A DNA stretch of 46,354 bases from Gluconobacter thailandicus F149-1 = NBRC 100600 (GTDB lineage Bacteria > Pseudomonadota > Alphaproteobacteria > Acetobacterales > Acetobacteraceae), in assembly GCF_000964465.1 (NCBI RefSeq), contig NZ_BANH01000042.1, positions 1 through 46,354 of the forward strand. Direction: 5' to 3'. Positions within the stretch are counted from its first letter, which is position 1; the number at the start of each line of letters is the position of its first letter. Made by a program: the position numbers and the translations under genes. This document shows, piece after piece, positions 8,338 through 16,232 of this stretch. The notes below the pieces were generated by a model, which saw only the letters and a list, made by a program, of their open reading frames with translations, was not told where the DNA came from and made no database searches.

Positions 8338-9315
8338 ATGTCCCGCTCACTCCGGGTTGCCGTACAGATGGACCCGCTAGAACAGGTCAACATCGACGGC
8401 GACTCCACTTTTGCCCTCATGCTTGAAGCGCAGGCGCGTGGACACGAGCTCTGGGTTTATCCTGTTTCGACGCTTAGCCTGACGGAAGGGCAGGGCAAAG
8501 GCGGCCGTCTTCAGGCCCGTGCCCGCCGGGTGGAGGTCCGTCGCGTTCGTGGCGATCATGCGACTTTTGGGGAAGAAGAAATCCTTCCGCTGGGCGAGAC
8601 GGACGTTATCCTGATGCGTCAGGACCCTCCGTTCGACATGGGCTACATCACTGCCACGCACATGCTGGAGCATGTTCATGGCGTTGGTGAGGGACTGTCG
8701 CTGGTGGTGAACGATCCGGTAGCGGTTCGGAACGCACCAGAGAAGCTGCTGGTTACGCATTTCCCGCATCTGATGCCGCCAACGCTGGTGGCATGGGATC
8801 CACGGGACATTCTCGCCTTCCGTGAGAAGCATCAGGACATCATCATCAAGCCGCTTTACGGGAATGGCGGTGCGGGCATTTTCCGCATCAAGCCGGATGA
8901 TGAAAACCTGAAGGCCCTGCTGGAAATGCATTTTGCGCGTACCAATGAGCCTTTGATGATCCAGCGTTACGAGCCTGCTGTTCGTAAAGGTGACAAACGC
9001 ATCATCCTGGTGGACGGACGGCCGATCGGTGCCATCAATCGTGTTCCGGCAACGGGTGAGGCGCGTTCGAACATGCATGTTGGCGGACGTGCCGAGCGCG
9101 TGGACCTGACGGACCGTGACAAGGAAATCTGTGAGTCGATTGGTCCCTATCTGCGCGACCATGGGCTGATTTTCACGGGGATCGACGTGATTGGTGACTG
9201 GCTGACGGAAATCAACGTCACGTCTCCAACCGGCTTGCAGGAACTGGATCGTTTTGAAGGCATCAACAGTGCCGGTCTGATCTGGAACGCCATTGAGCGG
9301 CGTTACGCGCCCTGA
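8338..9315 (+). CDS. gshB: Glutathione synthetase
   Basis: A 325-aa ATP-grasp enzyme that joins gamma-glutamylcysteine and glycine to make glutathione. Key stretches are the N-terminal RVAVQMDPLEQVNIDGDSTF, LMRQDPPFDMGYI, NDPVAVRNAPEKL, the ATP-binding KPLYGNGGAGIF, and the metal-site region EINVTSPTGLQELDRFEG near the C-terminus. The length is normal for GshB. GGAG lies upstream of the ATG, and GATAAT at 8302-8307 is a plausible -10 element in the 85-nt gap. Glutathione made here would be available to the glutathione-peroxidase-like enzyme at 29 kb. Confidence 0.96.
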   Translation: MSRSLRVAVQMDPLEQVNIDGDSTFALMLEAQARGHELWVYPVSTLSLTEGQGKGGRLQARARRVEVRRVRGDHATFGEEEILPLGETDVILMRQDPPFDMGYITATHMLEHVHGVGEGLSLVVNDPVAVRNAPEKLLVTHFPHLMPPTLVAWDPRDILAFREKHQDIIIKPLYGNGGAGIFRIKPDDENLKALLEMHFARTNEPLMIQRYEPAVRKGDKRIILVDGRPIGAINRVPATGEARSNMHVGGRAERVDLTDRDKEICESIGPYLRDHGLIFTGIDVIGDWLTEINVTSPTGLQELDRFEGINSAGLIWNAIERRYAP

Positions 9316-9334
9316 TCATGACAGGCAGGGGGCC

Positions 9335-9362
9335 GTGGCAGATAAAAACTGTTACCTGCCAC
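9335..9362. terminator. Hairpin between gshB and a convergent small gene
   Basis: GTGGCAG (9335-9341) and CTGCCAC (9356-9362) form a 7-bp perfect stem with a 14-nt loop. The loop contains an A-run (a T-run on the minus strand), but no T-tract follows the stem, so a terminator role is only likely by position. Confidence 0.45.
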
Positions 9363-9370
9363 AGAGCTCT

Positions 9371-9541
9371 TTACTGGGGTGACTTAGGGTACTTGATCGG
9401 AGCGGGTGGCTCATCTGCCTTCGGAGGTGTGTCTTTTCCAAAACGGTTTTCGATCCACGTCCGTATGTGTTCGCGAAAATACAAGACATAGAGCGCTACC
9501 CAGATGGCAATACAGAGCAGGACAAGAAAAAAATTCAGCAT
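9371..9541 (-). CDS. Small single-pass membrane protein (56 aa)
   Basis: A short gene encoding MLNFFLVLLCIAIWVALYVL, then a charged stretch (YFREHIRTWIENRFGKD) and a Pro-rich tail ending YPKSPQ. Residues 3-21 form one transmembrane helix with the charged tail after it. The ATG at 9541 has a strong TTGGAGG ribosome-binding site 8-9 nt upstream, the main reason to accept it as real. It is convergent with gshB and divergent from pmtA. I do not recognise the family, and the function is unknown. Confidence 0.72.
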   Translation of the reverse strand: MLNFFLVLLCIAIWVALYVLYFREHIRTWIENRFGKDTPPKADEPPAPIKYPKSPQ

Positions 9542-9598
9542 CTGTCGCCTCCAAAATGATGAAAAACGGACGAGTTAGTCGCCATCCGTAACCCGTGT

Positions 9599-9684
9599 CT
9601 TGCCAGATGCATATCTGGAAGGGCAAGAAGGAGCCAACTGAACCACGTTTCCGGACATGCTCTCCAGTTTTGAAGGAGAGCGGA
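9599..9684 (+). promoter_or_regulatory. Two hairpins in the region upstream of pmtA
   Basis: CCAGAT/ATCTGG (9603-9608 and 9613-9618, 4-nt loop), extended by CTTG/CAAG, is followed by GCTCTCC/GGAGAGC (9659-9665 and 9675-9681, 9-nt loop). The second ends about 20 nt before the pmtA start codon. They could be leader-RNA structure or binding sites. No known riboswitch class is recognised. Confidence 0.35.
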
Positions 9685-9704
9685 CACAGAAGGTCGCATA
9701 GAAT

Positions 9705-10385
9705 ATGTCTTCAACCCTCTCCCCGCGTTCTGCACTGGATGCGGAGGCCGTCAAGGCGGCCTATCGTCGATGGGCCCGCGTTTATGATACTGTTTTCGGC
9801 GGTATCTCTGGCTATGGACGGAAGAGGGCTGTTGAAGCAGTAAACGCCCTTCCTGGCGAGCGTGTGCTCGAAGTAGGCGTCGGAACGGGACTCGCCCTTC
9901 CGTCCTATAATCCGGACAAACGGATTACAGGCATTGATCTGTCTGAAGACATGCTGGATCGCGCACGTCAGCGCGTTCTTCAGGATCGTCTGACGAATGT
10001 GGACGATCTTCTGGAAATGGATGCGGAAGCAACCACCTTCGAAGACGACAGTTTCGATATCGCAGTTGCCATGTTCGTGGCTTCTGTGGTGCCGCATCCG
10101 GACCGGCTTCTGGCCGAACTCAAGCGTGTCGTTCGTCCAGGCGGTCACATTCTCTTCGTAAACCACTTTCTTGCAACCGGCGGCCTTCGCTTGACGGTCG
10201 AACGCGGAATGGCCCGTGCATCCCGTTCCCTGGGCTGGCACCCGGACTTCGCAATCGAGTCCCTCCTGCCGCCAGAAGATCTGAAACGCGCAACTCTGAC
10301 GCCTGTTCCGCCTGCAGGGCTGTTTACACTCGTGACATTGCCGCAATGCGAGAGTAAAAGCGACGCCGCAGCCCTGGTCGCCTGA
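9705..10385 (+). CDS. pmtA: Phosphatidylethanolamine N-methyltransferase (PmtA type)
   Basis: A 226-aa SAM-dependent class I methyltransferase. Motif I is VLEVGVGTGLALPSY, followed by ITGIDLSEDMLDRAR (acidic end of strand 2), and VVRPGGHILFVNHF is the post-II region. The N-terminal RWARVYDTVFG followed by the EVGVGTG form is characteristic of the Rhodobacter/Acetobacter soluble PmtA family, which converts phosphatidylethanolamine to phosphatidylcholine at the inner membrane. AGAAGG precedes the ATG. Acetic acid bacteria are known to make phosphatidylcholine this way. Ubiquinone/menaquinone-type methyltransferases are the main alternative. Confidence 0.82.
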   Translation: MSSTLSPRSALDAEAVKAAYRRWARVYDTVFGGISGYGRKRAVEAVNALPGERVLEVGVGTGLALPSYNPDKRITGIDLSEDMLDRARQRVLQDRLTNVDDLLEMDAEATTFEDDSFDIAVAMFVASVVPHPDRLLAELKRVVRPGGHILFVNHFLATGGLRLTVERGMARASRSLGWHPDFAIESLLPPEDLKRATLTPVPPAGLFTLVTLPQCESKSDAAALVA

Positions 10386-10469
10386 TCGGCGTATGGCTCC
10401 GGTACAGGCCGGCGCCGAGTATTCCGACGCTCGCTGCGGTATTCCTTGGCAGGGACCTACTACGCGACC

Positions 10470-11645
10470 ATGACTTATCAGGCCTTCGACTCTATTCCTG
10501 TTCTTTCCAACAGACGGATCGGGACATCATTCATTCTGCTGGCATTGTTTGCCGGTCTTCTGGGTGGGTCGTTGGCTTTGCCACTTCTTCAGACACATCC
10601 GACTGCGGGATTCGCGTTCTGCCACGGTATTCTGATGGCATTTTTCGTCATCTGCCCCGCTGCGCTTGGCGGGTTTGGCCAGTGGCTGCTTCCCGCTGAA
10701 CTGGGTACCGACAGAACGACTCTCCCTGCCTCCAGTCTGGCAGGTTTCTGTTTCCTGTCTTCGGGCGTTGTCCTGCTTCCGGTGCAGCCCATCATGGCTC
10801 TTGCGCTGTGGGTTGTTGGTGTTCTTGCACTCGCAGTCGATATCATCACGACCTTTCTTGAGGGGCGAACCCAGCGCTTTCGCAACCTCTCCCCGCTGGC
10901 CTGGTCCCTGCTTGCCACTGCTGCTGGGGTGACGATTATCGCGCCGGTGCTGGCTGCGGTGGTCACACGGATGATGGTTGATGGAGCACCTGCCAGCGCT
11001 GCAGAGGGTCTTATCGGGATGCTTCATCTTCCCGAGACTGCATTAATGCTGACGCCTGCGCTCGGACTGGTCTGTCATCTTCTGATGCCTCGTCAGGGTG
11101 CGAAAGGCCTCTCTGGCCGGGTCGCACCATATGCCTTTGGCTGCATGGCAGTTCTGGGGCCACTTTGCTGGATGGATGGCCTGTTTGGTGGAATGCCAGC
11201 AGCGTTCCAGAGCATTCTTGTCGCTCTGACGCAGTTCGTTCCGTCTCTCGTGCTTATTACGGCTCTTTGCGGAGATGTCTGGAAGCAACGGCGCGCTCTG
11301 GACGGCACGACGCTCTGGGCCTTGGGAAGTATCGTTCTTTTTTCTGCAGGCTGGATCGCAGAGTTCATGCCTGGACATGCAATCGACCATACGGCTGCGG
11401 CATTTGGTGGCGTGATGGCTCTTTGTGGCGGTTTCTACGCCTGGATGATTCGTCTTCTGCCAGATCATATTCCTGCCCCGCTCAGTCGGATGCATGCGGG
11501 CCTGACGTTTGTTGGCGCCCTTTGCTCCCTGACGCCGGTTGTGAGGCCGGTGGGAGAAGGTTTGATGGGCCTCAGCCTGCTAACCTTTGGTCTGCTGGGC
11601 CTTTTCCTGATCAGGGAGACCGGGCGTGCTCGGGTCAGAGCATGA
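10470..11645 (+). CDS. COX1-like membrane protein lacking the heme a3/CuB ligands
   Basis: About 391 aa with roughly ten or more transmembrane helices. It aligns clearly with cytochrome c oxidase subunit I: FCHGILMAFFVICPAALGGF matches the helix II region with the low-spin heme His (H52 here), and DIITTFLEGR, PLAWSLL and APVLA match helices V-VI. By my alignment from memory, the CuB His of HPEVY is Leu187 (LPETA), the CuB His pair of WAHHM is Asp-Gly (WMDGL, 234-238), and of the helix X HFH only the last His (H307) remains. The protein cannot therefore be a normal oxidase, but could bind one low-spin heme. It is about 140 aa shorter than usual. A TTG at 10446 is an alternative start. The stop overlaps ctaB (ATGA). 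Confidence 0.78.
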   Translation: MTYQAFDSIPVLSNRRIGTSFILLALFAGLLGGSLALPLLQTHPTAGFAFCHGILMAFFVICPAALGGFGQWLLPAELGTDRTTLPASSLAGFCFLSSGVVLLPVQPIMALALWVVGVLALAVDIITTFLEGRTQRFRNLSPLAWSLLATAAGVTIIAPVLAAVVTRMMVDGAPASAAEGLIGMLHLPETALMLTPALGLVCHLLMPRQGAKGLSGRVAPYAFGCMAVLGPLCWMDGLFGGMPAAFQSILVALTQFVPSLVLITALCGDVWKQRRALDGTTLWALGSIVLFSAGWIAEFMPGHAIDHTAAAFGGVMALCGGFYAWMIRLLPDHIPAPLSRMHAGLTFVGALCSLTPVVRPVGEGLMGLSLLTFGLLGLFLIRETGRARVRA

Positions 11646-12589
11646 GCGAAACGACTCCTTTAGCCCCGTCGGGGCTTTTTTCCGTTCTGGGCGCTGACGG
11701 TGATTCTTCTCTCAAGGATTGGGTCGCCCTGCTAAAGCCCCGCGTCATTTCGCTGGTGGTCTTTACGGGAGCCGCAGGTATGGCCGTTGCCCCCCGATGG
11801 CCTTCCGTGCCTATCGGGATTATTACCATCCTGTGCATCTGTATCGGGGCAGGGGCCGCCGGTGCGATCAACATGTGGTATGACCGCGACATTGACGCCG
11901 TCATGAAGCGGACCAATGTTCGCCCTATTCCGGATGGCCGGATGCCCGCTGATAGCGCGTTGATCTATGGTGTGGTGCTGTCAGTTCTATCAGTTCTGGT
12001 GCTCTGGCTGGCAACGAATGCTCTTGCTGCGGGCATTCTGGCGTTCTCGATCTTCTTTTACAGCGTGATCTATACGATGTGGCTCAAGCGGAGCACGCCT
12101 CAGAATATCGTTATTGGTGGCGCTGCGGGTGCATTCCCTCCAATGATTGGCTGGGCCGCGACGATGAACTCCATGGCTGTATTGCCTGTCGCCATGTTTG
12201 CCATTGTGTTTCTCTGGACGCCGCCACACTTCTGGTCCCTGTCGCTATATGCCTGCAAGGATTACGACAAGGCCGGTATTCCCATGCTGCCAGTCGTCAA
12301 GGGTGCACGGCATACGCGCTGGCAGATCCTGCTTTACACGTTCATTCTGACGGCCGTCTCGCTGGTTCCGTCTTTCGTGCATGAGTGTGGGCTGTTTTAC
12401 ACCGTCACGACCAGTCTGCTCGATCTTGGGTTTATTCTTTGCGCGGTCCGTGTGCTGATGGATCAGCAGGACGCTCAGGGCGTTAGCCTTACAAAAGATA
12501 AGCCAGCACGTTTCGCATTTCGCTACTCGCTGGCGTATCTGTTTTTCCTGTTCTGTGGCCTGTTGGTGGATCGGGTACTGCTGTCATGA
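11642..12589 (+). CDS. ctaB: Protoheme IX farnesyltransferase (heme O synthase)
   Basis: A 315-aa UbiA-superfamily prenyltransferase with about nine membrane helices. It adds a farnesyl group to heme B to make heme O for heme-copper oxidases. The first Asp-rich motif [15 protein letters not shown] and the region [23 protein letters not shown] are diagnostic for CtaB/CyoE. The ATG at 11642 overlaps the upstream stop (ATGA), and the same pattern couples it to the next small gene. In a relative without a functional aa3 oxidase, its product would serve a cytochrome bo3 ubiquinol oxidase encoded elsewhere; that is inference. Confidence 0.95.
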   Translation: [315 protein letters not shown]

Positions 12590-12702
12590 AAACAACAACC
12601 GATCTTACCGCAAAACGGCGTCAGAGCCGGATCGTGGGGATTGCAGGAGGGGTGATTACCCTCGCTGCAATCTTCTATGTCATTACTTTGATCCGCTTTT
12701 AA
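12586..12702 (+). CDS. CoxF-like 38-aa membrane peptide
   Basis: A short gene that starts inside the ctaB stop (ATGA at 12586). It encodes a basic N-terminus (LTAKRRQSRIVG) followed by one membrane helix ending YVITLIRF. In alphaproteobacterial aa3-oxidase operons the gene right after ctaB is coxF, a small protein of the form RRxx-hydrophobic-FYVITIxK, and this matches in position, size and pattern. No ctaG or coxC follows; the next gene is on the other strand. It may be a remnant or a retained assembly helper. There is no strong ribosome-binding site, so expression would depend on coupling. Confidence 0.65.
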   Translation: MKTTTDLTAKRRQSRIVGIAGGVITLAAIFYVITLIRF

Positions 12703-12710
12703 GGAACGTT

Positions 12711-13619
12711 TCAGCCGCCCTGCTGGATGGCTGAGAGGATCCAGTTGCCACGTCCATCAGCGCGGACGAACGTCCAGAGTTCTGTGACCGTAACTGGCTC
12801 TGTTGAGCTGCCATCAATGACATTGCCAAACGAGTCCGTTGTCACGTCCGTCATGGAGTACTGCATGGCGACGGTGGCATAGGTCAGGTTGCGTTCACGC
12901 CAGGCTTCCGAAAGATCACCCCGCAGGAAGCGGACGTTTGAGACAATGTTCCGCGCGCCACGGCTCGCCAGATCTGACAGTTGCTCGTTGAAATAACCCG
13001 CCATCTCCGGCGTCGTCATGGACGATAGTGCCCGCATGTTCTGCGCGCTCCAGGCAGACTGGATATCGAGCAGCAGACGCTGGAAACTGGTGTAGTCGTC
13101 GTTGCTCAGGGTCACCGGAGCATTACCACTGCTGGCTGCGCCGAATGGTGCGGCGGCCGGTGAGCCTGACGCTCCCTGACGACGGTTGAACAGCCGGATA
13201 GCGAACATGATCAGCGCACCAATCACGAAGACCTGAAACAGGAACCCGAGAATTGATGTTCCACCCGTCATGCCACCGAAGAAGCCGTGTCCGCTCAGGA
13301 TTCCAAACAGACCAGCCCCGAGCAGGCCGCCGGCAAAGCCCGTCATGAACGGGTGACGGTTCGGGAAGGACGGACGATATCCCGGCGTCATGGGCGCCAT
13401 CGGGCGGGGGGCAGCGGATTGGGCGCCATAGTTGGACTGCGGCGTCATGGTCCGGTCCATCGGGCGCGTCCAGCCTGGCGTAATGGAGGTCCGTGGAGGC
13501 GCGCTCCAGGTACGGGAGCCACGGCTGCCCATGGACGACCCTCCACCCGGACGGGCATCAGCGGAACCCAGCACGCAGAGAAGCGCACAGGCGATAGAGA
13601 AAAGACGAAAATTACGCAT
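12711..13619 (-). CDS. Tim44-like domain protein, membrane-anchored
   Basis: A 302-aa protein with a signal-like N-terminus (MRNFRLFSIACALLCVLGSADA), a low-complexity Gly/Ser/Pro region (GSSMGSRGSRTWSAPPRT), a Gly-rich hydrophobic patch, a transmembrane helix near 130-145 (LGFLFQVFVIGALIMFAIRLF) and a C-terminal Tim44-like alpha/beta domain (about 175-302, YTSFQRLLLDIQSAWSAQN to LWTFVRADGRGNWILSAIQQ). Bacterial Tim44-like proteins are thought to help membrane-associated protein handling; the precise role is unknown. The ATG at 13619 overlaps the stop of pmbA (TGATG). A second Tim44-like gene is present at 36.3 kb. Confidence 0.85.
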   Translation of the reverse strand: MRNFRLFSIACALLCVLGSADARPGGGSSMGSRGSRTWSAPPRTSITPGWTRPMDRTMTPQSNYGAQSAAPRPMAPMTPGYRPSFPNRHPFMTGFAGGLLGAGLFGILSGHGFFGGMTGGTSILGFLFQVFVIGALIMFAIRLFNRRQGASGSPAAAPFGAASSGNAPVTLSNDDYTSFQRLLLDIQSAWSAQNMRALSSMTTPEMAGYFNEQLSDLASRGARNIVSNVRFLRGDLSEAWRERNLTYATVAMQYSMTDVTTDSFGNVIDGSSTEPVTVTELWTFVRADGRGNWILSAIQQGG

Positions 13620-14953
13620 CAAAGTCCTGCAATGCTCATGCCATCAATCCGGATGCTCGGCGCATTCACGCTGCTCCGGAAGGAAAGATCGCTGGCTGGT
13701 ACCATCCGGGTGAACATGTCCTGAAGGTTTCCGGCAATGGTCAGTTCCGCAACAGGCTCGGCAATCTCGCCGTTGCGGATCATGAAGCCGGAAGCTCCGC
13801 GACTGTAATCTCCCGTCAACATGTTGACGGACGATCCCATCAGTTCCGTAACCAGAATTCCTTCCTTTATATCGGAACGCAACTCGGCTGCGGAAAGATC
13901 ACCAGGCGCGAGATGAAGATTTGTCACACTCGGGGCTGGAGGACCGGAAACACCCCGGCTGGCCCGCCCATTCGAGCGTAGACCCAACTGGCGAGCGCTT
14001 CGTGAGTCCAGAAGCCATGTCTGAAGAACGCCATCGGTCACGAGGTCCAGCGCCTCAGCGGCGCAGCCTTCGCCATCAAAGGGGCGGGAGGCGAGACCGC
14101 GGACAAGGCGGGGATTGTCCCTGACTGTCAGGCCTGTGCCGAGGATGTGCGTTCCCATTGCGTCTTTCAGGAACGAGGTCCCGCGAGCAATCGATGCACC
14201 GTTAATTGCTCCGATCAGATGACCGAGCAGACTGGAGGAGACGCGGGGATCATAGATAACGTTGTATGTGCCCGTTTTTGGGCGGCCCGGATTGATGCGT
14301 GCAACGGCGCGCTCGCCCGCCAGACGACCGATGGCGTCAGGCGCATCCAGATCTTCCAGATAAACGGTGCTGTGATGCGCATAATCGCGCTGCATGGATG
14401 CGCCGTCACCCGCCAGAACGCTGGCGCTGATGGAGTGGCCTGTGCGGCTGTAGCTGCCCATGAAGCCAGCGGATGTGCCCAAAGCGATTACGGTGCGACC
14501 ATGCCCGACAGATGCGCCATTGGTGTTGGTGACGCCTGATACGGCCAAAGCAGCGTCCTCTGCCTCCCGAGCGCGGCTGAGCATAGTGTTCATATCCGGA
14601 GATGCCGTATCAGCAAGATCCAGACCGGCGGCATCGAAATGGCCAATCATGGCGTCCGAGCACAATCCGCCGAAGCGGTCTTCCGGCACCACAAGCGCCA
14701 TGGCACAGGCTTGCTCTGCCAGACGGTCAAACTCGGCATCGTCCAGCACGCTGGTGGAAACGGAGGCTGCTTTCTGGCCGCGGAAAACGCGCAGGCCGAG
14801 GGCTACGCTTTCGGAGCGCTCAATGCCTTCAGGAACGCCTTTCCGCACCATGGCAGATTCGGATTCGTTCCGGATGAAAATGGCGTCGGCATGATCGGCG
14901 CCGTGACGTTTTGCCGCAGCAAGAAGGGCTTCAACGTGACGGGTTGTACTCAT
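13619..14953 (-). CDS. pmbA: TldE/PmbA metalloprotease-family protein
   Basis: A 444-aa TldD/PmbA (U62) family member. In E. coli TldD and TldE form a heterodimeric protease that trims small proteins and matures microcin B17 or clears CcdA; the TldE/PmbA partner lacks the zinc HEXXXH motif. None is visible here, and the C-terminal GASGFMIRNGEIAEPVAELTIAGNLQDM is the PmbA form. The mid-region AINGASIARGTSFLKDAMG is also typical. The start overlaps the end of the M16 peptidase gene by 4 nt (ATGA), and the stop overlaps the Tim44-like gene, so the three are one translationally coupled unit. No tldD is present in this window. Confidence 0.9.
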   Translation of the reverse strand: MSTTRHVEALLAAAKRHGADHADAIFIRNESESAMVRKGVPEGIERSESVALGLRVFRGQKAASVSTSVLDDAEFDRLAEQACAMALVVPEDRFGGLCSDAMIGHFDAAGLDLADTASPDMNTMLSRAREAEDAALAVSGVTNTNGASVGHGRTVIALGTSAGFMGSYSRTGHSISASVLAGDGASMQRDYAHHSTVYLEDLDAPDAIGRLAGERAVARINPGRPKTGTYNVIYDPRVSSSLLGHLIGAINGASIARGTSFLKDAMGTHILGTGLTVRDNPRLVRGLASRPFDGEGCAAEALDLVTDGVLQTWLLDSRSARQLGLRSNGRASRGVSGPPAPSVTNLHLAPGDLSAAELRSDIKEGILVTELMGSSVNMLTGDYSRGASGFMIRNGEIAEPVAELTIAGNLQDMFTRMVPASDLSFRSSVNAPSIRIDGMSIAGL

Positions 14954-16215
14954 GCAGCAAGCCTCGCTGTGATGTCGTCCATCGTCGGCATGTTCTTGAC
15001 CGGGCCGATGGCTGTGAAGGTGGGTGTGCCAGCAAAGATTTCGCGGGCGACGCGTAGGATGTCCTCTTCCGTGACAGCGTCGATCTTGCCGACTGTCTCG
15101 GTCACGGGGACGGGACGGCCATGGATCTGGATCTGGCGAGCGAGCTGTTCACAGCGGCTGCCGGTACTTTCCAGAGACATCAGCAGCGAAGACTTGAGCT
15201 GCGCGCGGGCACGGGAGAGTTCTTCCTCTGTCAGGCCATCCTGAAGACGCTTGAGCTCATCAATCATGACCGGGACAAGTTCGGCCGTCTCGGCTTCACC
15301 AGTGCCTGCGTACAGGCCGAACAGCCCGCTGTCGCTGAAGGGGGAGGCAAAGGAATAAACGCTGTACACCAGCCCGCGCCGTTCCCGGATTTCCTGGAAC
15401 AGACGTGAGGACATGCCGCCACCCAGAAGGGTGGACAGGATCATGACGGCGTAATGATCGGGATGATGATAGCTGACGGAAGGGAAGCCCATGACCAGAT
15501 GGGCCTGATCCAGTTCGCGTGTCGTCCGCAGATCGCCACCCGCATAAGTTGCCCCACGAGGGCGGGGCGTCTGATGCATTGGCAGGTCCCGGAAGTGCTC
15601 TTTCACCAGATCGACAACCTGTTGATGATGCAGGTTTCCCGCCGCGGCGATCGTGATGTTGTGCGTGGTGTAGTGCTCACGCATGTAGCCCATCAGCGTC
15701 TCGCGCGTCATGTCGGAGACAAGCTGTTCCGTGCCGAGCGTTGGGCGCCCCATGGGCTGTTCCGGGAAGGCGCGTTCCTGGAACTGGTCAAAGATGATGT
15801 CATCCGGCGTGTCATTCGCCTGACCGATTTCCTGAAGGATCACGCCACGCTCACGTTCGATCTCGGCATCCAGAAACGTGCTGTGCGTCAGAATGTCGCC
15901 GATAATGTCCACGCCCAGCGCCAGGTCTTCCTTGAGAAGCTTGACATAGTAGGCTGTGGTTTCACGGGCTGTGTAGGCGTTGATATAGCCGCCGACATTC
16001 TCAATTTCTTCGGCAATCCGGGAGGCAGAGCGGCGCTCGGTTCCCTTGAAGGCCATATGTTCAAGAAAATGGGACACACCGTTGTTTTCTGCGGTCTCGT
16101 CACGGGTGCCAATCGAGACATATGCCCCGAACGAGATGGTCTCAACACGTTCCATGCGTTCCGTAATGATGGTCAGACCGTTGTCGAGCGTAGTGACTTC
16201 AATCGTATCGGGCAT
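14950..16215 (-). CDS. M16 family zinc metallopeptidase (mitochondrial processing peptidase-like)
   Basis: A 421-aa insulinase-like peptidase with the inverted zinc motif HFLEH at residues 49-53 and a third ligand Glu129, exactly 76 residues on, in RGVILQEIGQ. The C-terminal half is the non-catalytic M16C lobe (ELDQAHLVMGFPSVSY, GGGMSSRLFQEIRERRGLVYSVYS). Alphaproteobacterial homologues resemble the beta subunit of mitochondrial processing peptidase. It follows thrC on the same strand, with a terminator hairpin between them. Its start codon is only about 17 nt beyond the T-tract, so expression probably needs read-through or a very short leader. It is followed by pmbA with an ATGA overlap. Confidence 0.93.
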   Translation of the reverse strand: MPDTIEVTTLDNGLTIITERMERVETISFGAYVSIGTRDETAENNGVSHFLEHMAFKGTERRSASRIAEEIENVGGYINAYTARETTAYYVKLLKEDLALGVDIIGDILTHSTFLDAEIERERGVILQEIGQANDTPDDIIFDQFQERAFPEQPMGRPTLGTEQLVSDMTRETLMGYMREHYTTHNITIAAAGNLHHQQVVDLVKEHFRDLPMHQTPRPRGATYAGGDLRTTRELDQAHLVMGFPSVSYHHPDHYAVMILSTLLGGGMSSRLFQEIRERRGLVYSVYSFASPFSDSGLFGLYAGTGEAETAELVPVMIDELKRLQDGLTEEELSRARAQLKSSLLMSLESTGSRCEQLARQIQIHGRPVPVTETVGKIDAVTEEDILRVAREIFAGTPTFTAIGPVKNMPTMDDITARLAA

Positions 16216-16232
16216 GAGTTTCCGTAAGTCAT

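Noticed and set aside
11165-11641. Upstream in-frame extension of ctaB
   Set aside because: It lies within the COX1-like gene in another frame, and its Trp/Arg/Ser-rich translation does not fit CtaB, whose family start is at 11642.
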